A stretch of 64,000 nucleotides of DNA from Cordia subcordata (taxonomy: Eukaryota; Streptophyta; Magnoliopsida; Boraginales; Cordiaceae). A program made the position numbers and the translations under genes. Shown piece by piece: positions 11,185 through 23,664 of this stretch (position 1 is the first letter of the stretch; every line of letters begins with the position of its first letter). The notes below the pieces were generated by a model. That model saw only the letters and a program-made list of their open reading frames with translations. It made no database searches and was not told the DNA's origin. The stretch is from contig JAPTOF010000003.1 in assembly GCA_028554755.1 (NCBI GenBank), forward strand, positions 12,560,001 through 12,624,000. The letters run 5' to 3'.

Positions 11185-11677
11185 TTTGATGCAAATTTTT
11201 AAAGAAATAATGATGTAAGAATGGTCATTATGATATGGGTAATGCAAGTCTTGAAGCAATTTTGGAAGATTTTTTATGTTAATAGGTGTTTAGGAATTGG
11301 GGTTTGAGAGAAATTGGGGTTATGGTTTGAAAAATGTAAGAGAGAATGAGCCAAAATTGGGTTTTAAAATAATTGTGCACGATGCTGTCGATCTACAGAC
11401 AAAGCCAGCTGATTGATTGGCAAAACTAGTTTTACTCACTGGAAGTGCCAGGTGCCCTAGCAGTGGACTGGAAGCCCCTAGAGGTTGACCGACAAGCCTC
11501 TTTTGGCCAAAAATGCAATTTTTGTGCAACTTAACTCAATTGTAAGTCTATTTTTCACAAAAAAATAACATTTTTCATTAAAAAAATATGCACTTTAAAC
11601 ATAGTTTTGCATCTTAATCATGCTTTTAGATGCAATTTCAATCCAAAACAAGCAAACTTGTATGATACAAAGACAAA
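11185..11677 (-). other. Spacer between C2 pol and extra ORF, promoter-like
   Basis: No coding. On the minus strand, GTCGACC-like and CCAGTGAGT words (about 11510-11385) are followed by TTATTTTAAAACCC (about 11370) and a pyrimidine-rich stretch leading to the ORF start. This layout mirrors the U3-to-leader organisation of the LTRs in this window and may be a separate promoter for the extra ORF. Confidence 0.35.
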
Positions 11678-13380
11678 TTAAGTATAAGCGTGCATTCTAA
11701 TTTCTTTCCTTATTTTGCAAAATTTCTCCTCATTCAAAGGTTTTGTAAAAATGTCAGTAACTTGATGCAAAGTGCCAACGAATTCAAGCACAATATCACC
11801 TTTTTATATATGATCCCTACTGAAGTGGTGCCTAATCTCAATGTTTAGTTCTAGAATGTTGGATGGGGTTCTTAGTGAGATTTATAGCACTAGTATTATC
11901 ACAAAAGATAGAATCATGATCGTAATGCAAATCATAATCAAGAAAGCTTTGCTTTATCCACAAAATTTGGAGCAGCACATGAACCGGCGATAATGTATTT
12001 AGCCTCGATTGTAGAGATAACAACACTATTTTGCTTTCTACATGACCAAGACACAAAGGAATGACTGAGAAATTGACATGTACCACTTGTACTCTTTTGG
12101 TCAACCTTACAACCGATAAAATCCACATTAGAATAACCACACAAATGAAATGATTTTCCTTTAGCATACCAAAATCTTAAATCAATTGTACTTTTAAGAT
12201 ATCTAACTATTCTCTTCATGGCAAGGACTAGATTGAAAACGAGCACATATATATACGGCAAACATGAAGTCTGGCCTAGAGGTTATCAAATAAACCAAAC
12301 TACTAATCATATCCCTCTATCTTTTCTCGTCTACAAGCTCACCCTTCTTATCCTTGTCAAAGCTTAGTAGAGGGACTTATTGGAGAGCCAATTTCTTTAG
12401 CATCTTCAAGCCCAAATTTCTTGATAACTTCTTTTGTGTACTTGGCTTGGCTGATAAATATTCCTTCCTTTGATTGTTTGATGTGAAGCCCAAGGAAGAC
12501 TATCACTTTCTTATCACGCTCATCTCAAATTCCTTGTTCTTACACTTAGCAAAACTTTCACACAAGGGAACATTACTAGCACCAAATACAATGTCATCCA
12601 CATAAATTTACACAAGCAAGTTATCATCTTTATCTCTTTTTTATGAACAAAGTTGAATATAATATTCCTCTTTTGAAATCATTTTCAATAAGAAAACCAC
12701 AATGCTTTTCATACCAAGCCCTAGGGGCTTATTTCAAAACATATAAAGCCTTTTTGAGTTTGTAAACATGATTTGGAAAACATGAATCTTCAAAATTGGG
12801 AGGTTGTTCAATGTACACCTTTTTCTCAAAAAAACCATTCGCAAAGGCACTTTTCACATATATTTGGTAAAGCTTAAAGTCCATATAACAAGCAAATGTA
12901 AGCAATATGCGAATTGACTTTAATAAAGCTATAAGGGCATAGGTCTTATCATAGTCAATTCCCTCCTCTTGATTATATCCTTGAACCACAAGTCTAGCCT
13001 TTTTCCTAGTTACTACACTTCATCAAGTTTGTTTCTATAAACCTATTTAGTACCAATTACCAAATGGTCTCTAAATCTCTCAACTAATTCCCAGACCTTG
13101 TTTATAGTTAATTGATTAAGTTCTTCTTGCATAGCTATTATCCAATTTTAATCTAGTAAGGCTTCACTAATACTCTTAGGCTTTATATGTAAGATAAATT
13201 TACAATGCTCACAAAAAGTATTAAGATTACGCACAATTCTTACACCTTCATTAGGATCACCAATAATTTGCTCTATGGGGTGATGTCTCATGAATTTCCA
13301 ACTTATCAGCAAATCGACATTAGCCTCTTCTTGCTCTAAGAGGTTTTCTTGATTTGGAATTTGTTCTTCATTCACCTTAT
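11678..13380 (-). pseudogene. pol: C2 reverse transcriptase and RNase H (copia pol C-terminal half)
   Basis: The RT_copia region starts near 13150 (WIIAMQEELNQL). Seen: VQGYNQEEGIDYDKTYA, then IYVKSAFANG where families have DVKSAFLNG, so the first catalytic aspartate is changed. KLKKALYVLK is followed by a stop. The palm motif YVDDIVFGA is intact (about 12610-12585). KRIVRYLKST, STSGTCQFL, IEAKYIIAG and the terminal QVTDIFTKPLNEEKFC mark RNase H. The stop TAA is at 11680-11678. The stretch 13380-13150 is an acidic linker. Stops and shifts are frequent. Confidence 0.85.
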
Positions 13381-14604
13381 CTTATGACTCTTCTCCTTGA
13401 TGTGCATAATCTTGTTTAGTAGGAATCTCTTTGCTTGTAGATGGTTGATCTTCAAGTGTTGTCCTTTCCAAGAGATAACCTACATCGTCAACATATTTTC
13501 TCGGCTCAAATGGGTTAGTCTCATCAAATGTTGCATGTATTGACTCTCCCACAACAAGAGTTCTCTTATTATAAACTTTATAAGCCTTAGTCTTTGTGGA
13601 ATAACCCAAAAAGATTCCCTCATTGGATTTAGCATAAAAATTTCTCAAGTGGTCTTTGTATTTAATATAAAACATTTGAAACCAAAGACTTTGAAATAAG
13701 AGATTTTAGGAGTTTTTTGATGCCAAAGTTCGTAAGGATTTTTATTCAAAATGGGTGTAATAAGCACACAATTTTGCACATAATATGCCGTGTTAATGGC
13801 TTTACTCCAAAAGTATGTTGGCAAGTTGTGTTCTTTGAGCATGGTCCTTACCATTTCTTGTCAAGTACTATTCTTCCTCTCTACTACTTCAATTTGTTAA
13901 GAAGTCTGAGGGGCCAAAAATTTATGCTCAATGCCATGCTCGTTACAAAAATGCATAAAAGAAGTGTTAACATATTCCGTGCCATTATCACTACATATGC
14001 AAGTTATAAAATAGTCTTTGTCATTTTGCACTTTTCTACACAATCCAGCAAATTCATTGAGGGCTTCATTTTTTTGTGCAAGGAACATGACACAAGCGAA
14101 CCCAGTATAATCATCTACAACCACAAAAGTGTACCTAGAACCTTCAAGGCTAACCAGATCAATTGGTCCAAACAAATTCATGTGCAACAATTGTAATGCC
14201 ATAGTAGTTGAAACCTTGTTGACAGATTTGAAAGAAGTTCTATATTGTTGTTTTCCTAATCGACATGCATAAAAAACTTTATCTTTTTCAAACTTGAGTT
14301 TTGGCAAATCTCTAACAAGATCATTTTTTAACAATTTTTTCAAAATGCTCATGCTTACATGTCCTAGCCTTCTATGCCGCAACCAAGAATTTTCATGCAT
14401 AACGGACAAGCAAGTAACACTTTGATTCTTAAGTTGATCAATCTCTACCGTGTACACATTGTCATTTCTATTTGCAACGAACAACACATTATTGCTATTA
14501 CAACCATAAATGATGCAACTAGTGGATTTAAACCCAACTTTATGCCCTTTGTCATATAATTGACTAATGCTAAGCAAATTGAACTTAAGTCCTTCAACAA
14601 GCAA
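13381..14604 (-). pseudogene. pol: C2 pre-integrase and integrase domains
   Basis: The gag-pre-integrase motif LLSISQLYDKGHKVGF is followed by the zinc-binding region (HRRLGHVSMSILKKL...C). The first catalytic aspartate is replaced: HMNLFGPI where HMDLFGPI is usual. The second is kept in SDNGTEYVN. The third glutamate is kept in VVERKN (about 13875), just past an in-frame stop in APQTS. The C-terminal part (13854-13382) shows YFWSKAINTAYYVQN and GIFLGYSTKTKAYKVYN. Frame is open for 235 codons from 14604 to 13897. The D-to-N change makes it catalytically doubtful even if repaired. Confidence 0.87.
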
Positions 14605-14900
14605 GACATTATGAATAGCAATAGAATTTTTGTTACTAATGCTTCCCTTGCCAATTATTCTTTCTTTGCTATTGTCCCCAAAGGTAACTTCTCATCCTTT
14701 GACATTTTTAAAGTCATAGAATAATGAGAGATCACCTGTTATGTGTTTGGAACCGCCAATATCCAAAATCCAATTCTTCTTGCTATGTTTGCTCACATGG
14801 CATACCCTCAAAATCCCGTTATGGGCCCTAAAATCCTTTAGGTCCTTGATGTTTATTGTTTGGTTGTCACAACCCATTTGGGTCATTGCCAATGAGGGAC
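14605..14900 (-). pseudogene. pol: C2 aspartic protease domain
   Basis: Copia protease cuts Gag-Pol. The active-site stretch reads WILDIGGSKHITGD where the family has DSGCS(R/K)HMTGD, so the catalytic D is present but the following S is I and the C is G. EVTFGDNSKERIIGKGSIS follows, matching the usual FGD...I.GKG pattern. Confidence 0.8.
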
Positions 14901-16496
14901 AAGTGTGCCTCTATCACAAAGTCTTTTGTAGTTACAATGAGTGGAAATATGCCCATGTTTTTCATATATATGTGCAAACAATAGAGGATTTCGAGAGAGT
15001 AGTGGAGATAGATGCTTTTACAAAGTAGGTTTTCAAATATTGTTGTTTGAAAGTAGGCTTAGAACCAACTCCACTTTTGTGAAATGGCATCTTTTGAGGT
15101 CCAAGAAGTTTTTCAAAGTTCTCCTTTCCATTTGTAAACTTCTGCACAATGTCATTCAAATCCTCATTCTTCTTTTTCAAATCCTTTACTTCTTTTTCAA
15201 ACTTCACAAAATCTCCAGAAAAAGAGTTATTTTCCTTTTCCAAAGTCTCAATTTTCTTAACAAGAGATGCATTCTCTTTTTCCAAAGTTTCTTTCTCATT
15301 CAATGCAATTTTCAACTTCTTTTGCAAGCATTTTTTCTGTTCAAAGCAAGAAGAAGATCGTCATGTAATTTTCCAAAGATTCTTGCAATTCCTCAAAGGT
15401 ATACTCATTACTTTTATCACATGAAAGAGAAGTACTAGAATCATAAGGGGTAGGTTTTACCTCATCTTTATTTTCCATAAGAGAAACAAAGTTAGCAACC
15501 TCATGCTCTTCCTCCGATTCTTCTTCGCTATTGGTGACATCTCAAGTTGCTTTGAATGCCTTGCCCTTACCTTTCTCATCTTTTGCTTTTGCAAGTCTAG
15601 GCCAATTGGCTTGGATGTGCCTGGACTTGTTGTAATTGAAGCATTTAAGCTTCTCGTTCTTTCCTTTCTTGAAGTTGTTCAATGTAGTGCCTTTTCTCTA
15701 CTATTGTACTTCATGAACTTCTTGAGGATTCTAACAAGTAGTGTCATCTCCTCATCTGAGTCATCATCGCCATCACTTGAATATTGTTTGGAAGCCATAA
15801 GAGCCATGGATTTCTTCATTCTCCTATCCTTTTCTTTATGAGCTTTCCTCTCAAGTTCATAGGTCATGAGTGACCTAATCAATTCATTCAACTAACAGGT
15901 GTTAAGATCTTAGGATTCTTGCACTGCCGGTACTTTTGCTTGCCAAGATGATGGTAGGATCTTTAGCATTTTCCTCACCATATCTAACTAGAGTATTCCC
16001 TTCTAAGTACCTTGAGGCCATTAGTAATTTCAAGAAATCTAGCAAACATTTGTTCAATAGTTTCATGCGGTTCCATCATAAAAGCTTTATATCTTTGAAC
16101 AAGCATGTTAATTTTAGACTTTTTAACTTGACTAGTCCCCTCATAGGTCACTTCAAGTTGGTCCCAAAGTTTCTTAGCCGAGGTGCAACCCATAACCCTA
16201 GCAAACTCGGTGGTGTTCAAACTGGTAAATAAGATGTACAAAGTTTTAGCATTAATTTGTTCAAACATCATATCATGGTCATCTTATTCATTTTTTGGCT
16301 TAAGAACCATCATATCACCCTTCATTTTCATAGGTACTTGAGGTCTATTCACAACAACCCTCTATGCCTTATAGTCATGCGATTGAATAAACAATTTCGT
16401 TCTAAACTTCCAAAATGCATAATTGGTACCATCAAATACGGGGGTCTTGTTAATGGACAATCCGTCAATAGATGAGAGATCAACGTTATTTTCTAT
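14901..16496 (-). pseudogene. gag: C2 gag
   Basis: Begins near 16496, where ATG has become ATA. INKTPVFDGTNYAFWKF is the classic copia Gag opening. Then come ARVMGCTSAKKLWDQLEVTYEG, QRYKAFMMEPHETIEQMF and the linker LNELIRSLMTYELERKAHKE. The zinc knuckle near 15635 is damaged (CFNYNKSRHIQANW, expected CX2CX4HX4C). A lysine/glutamate-rich coiled coil follows (15330-15110; KIETLEKENNSFSGDF). Gag normally packages element RNA. The several disruptions are mostly single-base. Confidence 0.85.
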
Positions 16497-16535
16497 AATA
16501 TAAACTACTAATGGATAAACTTATGTAGAACCCTA

Positions 16536-16550
16536 GCTCTAGACACCTAA
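16536..16550 (-). promoter_or_regulatory. C2 primer binding site, decayed
   Basis: The minus strand reads TTAGGTGTCTAGAGC next to the LTR end, recognisable as a decayed TTGGTATCAGAGC followed by TAGGG. Confidence 0.6.
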
Positions 16551-17391
16551 TGTAGGTGGCGATATAACTAAAGAGAGGAGGGCAAATTTTTTCGTAAAGG
16601 ATCTTTTCTAAATTAAAAATAGATTTCACAAAATATGAATCTAATTAATTAAAGTACAAATATGATATTCCTTAGAGAGATAAAAACATAATAAAGCAAA
16701 ATAACCAACTTTTTAGCATAAAGACAGCAAGCACGTTAGTTGAGGCATTTTATCGAACATGTTGAGTGCAATAATGAAAATAGCTAGAGATCAAAGAGAG
16801 AGAGAGAAAGAGAGACAACACCGTTTTTAGATGGTTCGGCAAAGCCTACATCCACTGCCTAAGGATTCTTCCCTTAGGACTTGAATCAACCTCCGATATC
16901 AAGCTTCTTCAAATATTGGTGAAGCTTAAACTAACTCTTCACACCTCTTTTGAGCCCACTCTAAAGAACCCAAGAAAAACCTCTTTTTGCTAAGGATTTC
17001 CCCACACCTAAAGAACTTTACAATATTTCCAAGATAATCAAGCTATGGTGTGTCTGTATTAACAACAAAAGAAAGGTTTCTTCAAGCTAAATCATTATAA
17101 CTTCAAAAAGCTAGATATGAAAATCAAAAGGCTCATAGTTTGCTCAAGATTAATGCAAATTTATAGCTCACAATAGTGATTTCCCAAGTAAAAAGTGTTT
17201 GAAAAGATGAAAAATATCTTGGGAAATACTTAAAATTCAAATTCTAGAGTTATATTTGAATTGGGGGTGAAGGGGTATTTATAGGAGTGAGAAATGTACT
17301 ACCAACAATTAAAAATAGAAAATCTGTGCAGCAGTAGGTCGATGGTTCGGTTGACCGGAGAAATGATCGATAGCATTTCCATTCCTCACTG
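16551..17391 (-). repeat. 5' LTR of copia C2, U3 truncated
   Basis: From TGTAGGTGG at 16551 it is collinear with 7630-8465 (shared CACAAAATATGA, GAAAGGTTTCTTCAAGC, TATTTATAGGAG). It stops at TTCCTCACTGG (17391), while the 3' copy continues another 680 bp, so most of U3 has been deleted. TATA at 17283-17276. Confidence 0.8.
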
Positions 17392-17812
17392 GCTAGTCTC
17401 TACAGCTTGCACCTCTAGAGAGACATCACATTTGTAAGGTCTTGGGCCTGATCCTAAAGGTCATATGTCCTAGGGTTGGTAGTTGAATGGGCACACAAGA
17501 TTGATAAGTATCGAGCTTTAGATATTGCCTTAAGGTCTTGGCTTTAGTTGGAGGATCGGGATTAGGATTATCTATTTATTCAAGAATGCAAAATAACTTA
17601 ATTCTCCTTCCACACTTCAACCCCTGAACTTCAATTCAACAAATCAACTACCTACTACAAACACCTAAGTCCTAATAAAAAGCACAAAGGAAAGCTCAAA
17701 TGCAGAAGTAAACTAGCAATATCAAGATAAGTAAATGCAACAAACAATGAAAATACGTATGTACATGATAAGGAAAAAGGAGACGTATATATAACATGTA
17801 ACCAATAAAAAC
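17392..17812 (-). pseudogene. gag: M0 leader and gag N-terminus (Athila-type gypsy)
   Basis: Read leftward, GGGGTTGAAGTGTGGAAGGA (about 17640) matches the leader/gag start of P2 and P3. It is followed by a decayed frame containing TKAKTLRQYLKLDTY and PTLGHMTFRIRPKTLQM, the pattern of Athila Gag N-termini (TLR.Y.....IV.P......F.I.P..IQM). It is cut at 17392 by the C2 remnant. The primer site that should lie just left of 17813 is not recognisable. Confidence 0.6.
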
Positions 17813-19471
17813 TAGATCATAAACCTTGAGAGTGTTACCTGCAAATGCATAGGCTGCAATAGTATAGCATGTGCGAGTGTGGGGTTGTGTCTATAGGGGG
17901 CTATCTATATGTGTCGCTCTATGCTAGTTACATGTGGTCTGACCTACTCTTTTTAGGGTTTTTTGGATTGATTGGAGCTCTAATTTAAACCTAAACTAGA
18001 AGAAAAGTAAACCTAATGTACGAGAATAAAAAGCTATAGAAGTGAGGATCTACAAAGTTTTGGGGGAACTTACGGTTGATTGCTTCTTTGGAATGGATTT
18101 GGGTTTTTAAACTCATTTTAATGCTATTGATGGTTTGTCTACTCTAAGAGCGGGCTTAGTTTATTAGACCTACTACTTCTAACTATCAATGCAACCCTAT
18201 CCCTAACTGGGCCCAAATAGGATTGTAGGTTTGTCTTAGCTAGCTATGGCTATTGGGTTTTGTTCTAAGTCCCTTGAGTGTCGATTAATGTCTTAATGGG
18301 AGTTTAACATTTTAGTTCCTTAGGTTAAGTAAGTGATAGTGGTACTCTTTTAGCAATGTTTCATGCTAATGGTGATTACCTACTATATTAAAGGCATTAA
18401 AAACACAATTAATCAACACAAATGTAGTTGTAAGTAGGATCATGCCATTCGCATGGATTAAGGCTAAGGTAAGAACACTACTATTAGCATTTAAGCACAA
18501 ATTACACATGCAAACTCATAGAGGCATTTCATCAAACACCTTGACATATTCAATTTCAAGCAGTAGAAATGTAAGAACAATGCATGTATATACAACCATC
18601 AATATCTCAATCAAGTGTTAAAACCTTTAACCCATTACAAAAATAGCAATTATCTCTAATCTAGAGCTAATCTAACATAGTATAGACAAGAATAAAGAGA
18701 AAAATGTAAAGCTCCTTTATTATACTTGCTTGCTCTTCATAAATTTTGCTCCAAAGCCCTTCAAACCCTTGTTTGATTTTCAAATCCAAGCTTGTTTATG
18801 GGGGGAATTGATGTGGGATTGAGTGTGTAAGGTGAGTGAGAGTGGAATTAGGGTTTTAAGAAATGGGTGTGAGAGAATGGGGTGTTGGACATGAAAAGTA
18901 ATCTCAAAATAGCCTTAAATAGCGTTGTCCCACTACAAGTTGCTTGCTAGATCGAGCTCCCGCGCTTCAAATCAAGTTTATCTGGTCATAATTAAGGAGC
19001 ATTCTGATCTAGGTCAGAAGCAGGGCTGGAGGCATAGCTAGAGGTAGGGCCAGAGGCATGGCTAGAGGCAAGGCCAGTTGAGAGGCCTTGGGCTGGGATG
19101 TGGCTGGTCTTGGCTAGAAAACTCCCCTTTTTTCTCCTTTCATGCCTGATTTTTCCTAGTTGTTCCGTTCCTAACCCGATGACGTTTAAATGCACTTTTC
19201 TTGCTTTTTCTTCACCAAAACACCCTTGGCTTTGCTCAATCATCAAACGATCATTATTTTAAGCTCTGAGCATTGCACCAAATCTTATCTAAAATAAGTA
19301 ATAAGTGAGCACTAGTGTAGCATTTATGTTCTAAACTCAACTATATACATGTAAACCTTAATATGCACAAGTATGACATAAATGCTATACTAATACACCT
19401 ATTAAAGCACAAAACATCCTAAAATAAGTATAAACATGCAATACATAAACACACACAAAACCAACATATCA
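17813..19471 (-). repeat. 5' LTR of minus-strand gypsy element M0
   Basis: On the minus strand it begins TGATATGTTGG at 19471 and ends GGTTTATGATCTA at 17813, closely like the 50108-51900 solo LTR (which ends GGTTTACGATCA). The U5 block with CCCACACTCGCACATGC is near 17880. The TATA position is weak (CTATTTAAG, about 18918). The GGATCGGG-type block around 17550 belongs to the internal region, not the LTR. Confidence 0.72.
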
Positions 19472-19686
19472 GTGGGGAAGACTGGAGACAAAAAAGATAA
19501 GCAAAAAGAAGGAATTGGTCAACCCCCAAAGGCTACTAGCTGATTCAGAGGGTCAGCCAGCAAATCTAGAGAATAGAAAAGCTTATCGACTAATCACCCA
19601 ATAATTTCAAAGAGCCCCTTAGAGAACCAGTCGACCCCCCATCTACCGACCAGCTAGTAGGGTCAACCGGTAGCACCGCTGGTGCC

Positions 19687-19693
19687 TATAAAT
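19687..19693 (+). promoter_or_regulatory. TATA box of H2
   Basis: TATAAAT followed by AAGACTTAATTTTCAGC, as in other gypsy LTRs in the window. Confidence 0.5.
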
Positions 19694-20478
19694 AAGACTT
19701 AATTTTCAGCATTTATTATCATCCATTCACACACACTTCACACCCACACACCAAATCTTAACTCGCCCACCTCACACACACCTTTTCACACACTTTCCAC
19801 TTGGATTCAAGCTTGTTTGGAGGGATTTGACAATGTTAGAGTGAGGATTTACTCAAATTTTGTTAAAGGATAGCTAGGATGGAAGGGAACTTTCACATTC
19901 TCTCTTTCATCATATTTTAGTTTATGTTTAAGTTGACTTAATTAGGGTGATTTAGCTTGTGTAATAGGTTGATTAACACTTTTATGTTATGGGATTTGAT
20001 GGCTTAATATATATACATACTTTGTTTTTCTTGTTCAATGGCTTTTTATTCAACACATGTCTAGATGTTTGATAAAATGCCTATGTGAGTAGTATGTATA
20101 TAAATTTGAGCTGATTTGCTACTAAACACCTCTAATATATTCTATAATCATGTCTATCTATTTATATGTAGATTTAATGAAGTGGGTATTACTTTTATTC
20201 ATGTTTATGTGTATGATAGCATGCTAGTAGTGAATATAACTTCAAAAATGCCTACTGGCTGGTACCCAATTTCTATCGTGTACTCCGAGAATGACAACGT
20301 TTAGTAGTCGAATAAGTCCACGTATTTGCAAACACCATAGGCTAAAACTTGTAGGATTGTGCACATAGGTCAAATAATGGTGCACAATTTAAGACTAGCC
20401 TAGATCAAGTCCCTTTTATATTTAAATCCAGCTAATACAAATCCAGGTAGGTTCAGTCAACGTTAGTAACCTTAGATC

Positions 20479-20498
20479 TTGGCTTTAAATCTAGCCAA
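20479..20498 (+). repeat. LTR stem-loop in H2
   Basis: TTGGCT-N8-AGCCAA with perfect arms. Confidence 0.65.
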
Positions 20499-20665
20499 TG
20501 GTTTAGAAACTAGGGTAGGTTTGTTCTAGGTCACCTAAAAAGCTATTAAGTCCCTTCATGGCCCTAGGTCATAAGGACCATACCGTAGCTCTACGAGTGC
20601 ATGACTTAGGACAGACCCCTATCGAGATAAATTAGGATACTAATTATCAACCTAGTAAAGAGCAT

Positions 20666-22016
20666 TGATGTACCTCTAAGGTACAAGTGCTAAAAGACCC
20701 ATAAGCATATGGATCGAGCAATATAGTATGTACAAGTACGGGTGTTGAACCACAGAAAGGCTACTATGTGGAAGGAATCCTATACGTGTGTTCTCTAGAA
20801 AATGCCTAAAAAAGAACCTAGACGAAGCATATTTTGGTACTTTTTGGATTATAGGGAGCTAAACAACAAAAAATAGAAACTACACTATAAGAATGAGAAT
20901 GGGAAAATGGGGATCAAGTTAGGGTGACGTACATTTGCTAATGGGTGATTCTCAACTCATATGATATAGGATTAAGGGAATTATCTTATCTAAATGATGC
21001 TCTAATACTAGGTCACCTAGCTAATATCCTAACTAATCCCTAGGACTCGATGCAGCTTCCTTACTAAGTGTGTACACTTAAAGCTATGGTGCAGTCCTTA
21101 TGTACCTAAGGCTAAAGGGGGGACTAGAAAGCTACCTAGGTGTCCTAGAATGATCCTACCCTAGCTCATAGACCGCTGGTTGGATTTGAAACTAAGACCT
21201 AAGGTCACTAAGGCCGACTAAACCTCACCTAAACTCCTATTAGCTAGATTTAAAGCTAAAGGATCTCAAACTAGGCTAGTCCTAACTTGTGCGTTGTTGT
21301 TCTAGGGACATTATAGTAGATTGATATCTAATAATTGCAATTCTATATGTTCTAGGCCAAGGTGCTGCGAATATGTCGACCTATTCACTACTGAAACATT
21401 ACCATGTTTGATTTACACCATTATAAGCAAGTGGGTACCAACATGCAAGCAAGATTGGTGTTATATTCACCATAAAGCATGCTTATACTCACTTAGACGT
21501 GAGCATAGTGAACCCACATCAGGCAATCCATAAATAAACACATAGACATGTATATTAGATCGATTAGAGCGTTCTCAAGCAAATATAATCCAATTTATAG
21601 ACATACTACTCATCTAGGCAATTAATCAAACATATGGACATGTATTGAGAAAAAGCCATTCACATGAAGAACAAAGTATGTATATATATAAGCCATGAAA
21701 AAATCCCATAACATAGAGTATAAAATCAACACATTACAGAAGCTTAGTCACCTTAATCTAAGCTAATCAGACATAAATAAAAAAAGGATGAAAGAGTAGT
21801 GAAGAAACTCCCCTTCCATCTTAGCTATCCTTGTACAATCTTGAGCAAAAACCCTCTCCAAATGTTGTTGAAATCCTCCAAAAGAGCATAGATCTAATGG
21901 AGTGTGTCTTAGTGTATATGTTTAAGGTGGGTAATGTGGGTTTTCATGTATGTGAAGTAAGCATGAAAACAGGTGCCTATCCCTCCAAAAAATGCTGAAA
22001 AAAAGGCTTAAATAGG
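20666..22016 (-). repeat. 3' LTR of M1, U3 deleted
   Basis: The LTR end is at 20666 (TGATGTACC on plus). It includes a perfect stem-loop (21240-21259) and the CACAGAAAGGCTAC-type U5 block. It stops near GCTTAAATAGG (about 22014), the TATA position, where 3' UTR sequence begins abruptly, so U3 has been removed by deletion. Confidence 0.72.
21240..21259 (-). repeat. LTR stem-loop in M1, A-T variant
   Basis: TTAGCT-N8-AGCTAA on the plus strand, the same on minus by symmetry. The third stem pair is A-T instead of G-C. Confidence 0.7.
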
Positions 22017-22946
22017 GTAGTCATATCAACAAAAACCAATCAAGAAAAAGGCATTCATATCAACAACCCTTTATTAACTCTCTACACATCAAAAAGAACC
22101 AATCAAGAAAGGGGCACTTATATCAACGACGTTTTTTTTAACACTCATTCCTACCAAGCTATGGGATGGCTTCCAAGAACATTCTTAAAGGTACTCACTC
22201 TCCACAACTTTCAAGGGCATCCCGTCCAAAACTTGATTTTCCCTCCACTCCATTAATTCCCCATAATGCAAGCTCATTTTCACCAATGAATTGATTCAAT
22301 CACAACCATCAACATAATATAAATGCAAGCTCATTTTCACCAATGAATTGATTCAAGCACAATCACCAACATAATGATCAACCAAGAAATAAACAACTTT
22401 ATTTGCATAAAAAATTGAAAAATTTAAAAATTTCACCATTTTTAACAACATAATGCAATCTCCTCTAATAAGGTATAAAAAAATAAGAACCAAACTCCCA
22501 CATCCCTTAACCTAAACTTTGCTTGTCCTCAAGCAAATAAAATAAAACCACACGACAAGCAAATAAATAATACAAAGCAAGTAAAGATGGTAGGGATAGG
22601 GTGGAAAAAAATTGGCGAACAATTGGAGAAAGGATTCTTAAAGCTTTCTATGCCAATAACCAATCATCTCATTACTAACCTTATGACTTACAACCAACAA
22701 ATACTTACAAAGAACAAGATTAGTAGCATTGCCAGGTAAGCCTGTATTGGCATGTGCAAAAAATGAGACAAGATGTATGCCATAGTAAAAAGGGATTAGG
22801 ATTCAACACTTTGGTGTAGGTGAAGAGAAAAGAAAGAAAACAAATGAAAGGAAATCAAAACACGTGCAAGACTTAACCTAAGTTTCCTCTTAGTAGTGCT
22901 AACCACCACGCCATAAGCCAGGCAATCACGAACTCATCATTAACCT
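22017..22946 (-). other. M1 3' untranslated region
   Basis: Collinear on the minus strand with the P1 3' UTR. CCAATCAAG with CATATCAAC occurs twice (22020-22070 and 22080-22130), a short local duplication. The GACAAGCAAAGTTTAGG tract lies around 22500-22530. AACTCATTGATTG-like repeats (22265-22360) are a second local duplication. No coding beyond the integrase end. Confidence 0.65.
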
Positions 22947-23664
22947 TTATAGATGGGGTTTTGAACGTTTAAAAACCTCTACAAGAGCAATGCTCATATC
23001 ATATACAAGCTTCAAGTGTTGCTTGTTCACCAACTCACGGCTATCATCTAAATTCTTAATCTTGACGGCTCTAGATGGGTAGGCAATCAAAACCTCAAAT
23101 GAAGCATCCCATTGTGTCTTGAGTTTACTTGGAAAAAGCATCAAACGTGAGTTAAATAACCAAACATTATTAAAGAGAGAGAATGACTTCTTAAGAATAT
23201 GCCTATCATGAATCCTTTTCATCCTATCCTTATAAAATTTGGCATTATTATATGCCTCGTATCTAAGCTTCTCCAATTCTGCTAGGTCAAGCTTCATTTT
23301 CTTACTAGCTCTTATAAATCAAAGTTTAGCGCCTTGATTGCCCAATAAGCCCTATTTTCAAGCTTTACTAGTAAGTAACAAGCCTTTCCATAAACCAACC
23401 TATACAGAGACATACCAATAGGAGTTTTAAAAGCAGAACAATAGGCCCACAAAGCATCATTTAACTTATTAGACCAATCTCTTCTATTAGGCCTAATCGT
23501 TTTCTTTAAAACGTGCTTGATCTCCCTATTAGACACCTCTACTTGTCCACTAGTTTGTGGGTGATAAGGAGTAGAAACTTTATGGGTGACTGAGTATCTT
23601 CTCAACAAGGCCTCTAGTGTCCTATGATGAAAGTGCAAGCCACTCTCACTAATTAAAACCCTAG

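Larger units (their letters stand above)
7630..17391 (-). mobile_element. Ty1/copia element C2, nearly complete, with an extra ORF
   Basis: A 9.8-kb minus-strand copia element, read right to left: truncated 5' LTR (17391-16551), Met-type primer site, gag, protease, integrase, RT, RNase H, an additional ORF (11184-9663), polypurine tract and 3' LTR (9143-7630). The order protease-integrase-RT-RNase H is diagnostic of Ty1/copia. A coiled-coil gag extension and an extra ORF after pol recall Sirevirus-like elements, but the lineage is not proven. Every domain is interrupted. The left flank AAGCA (7625-7629) is the likely target site; its right copy is lost with the 5' LTR end. Confidence 0.85.
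19472..20665 (+). repeat. LTR remnant H2 (internal part of a plus-strand gypsy LTR)
   Basis: Both natural ends are missing. It starts inside U3 (GACTGGAGACAAAA), passes GTCAACC-rich words (19515-19680), TATA box TATAAAT (19687-19693), a CACACA-rich leader and a stem-loop (20479-20498), and stops at AAAGAGCAT where the M1 LTR begins. It overlaps the part of the LTR retained in H1, so these are two separate copies. Confidence 0.72.

Noticed and set aside
13717..14196. A 159-codon plus-strand frame
   Set aside because: It is the antisense of the C2 integrase, whose minus-strand translation has all family motifs.
14941..15438. A 165-codon plus-strand frame rich in F and L
   Set aside because: Antisense of the lysine/glutamate-rich Gag coiled coil; the hydrophobic look is a complement effect, not a membrane protein.
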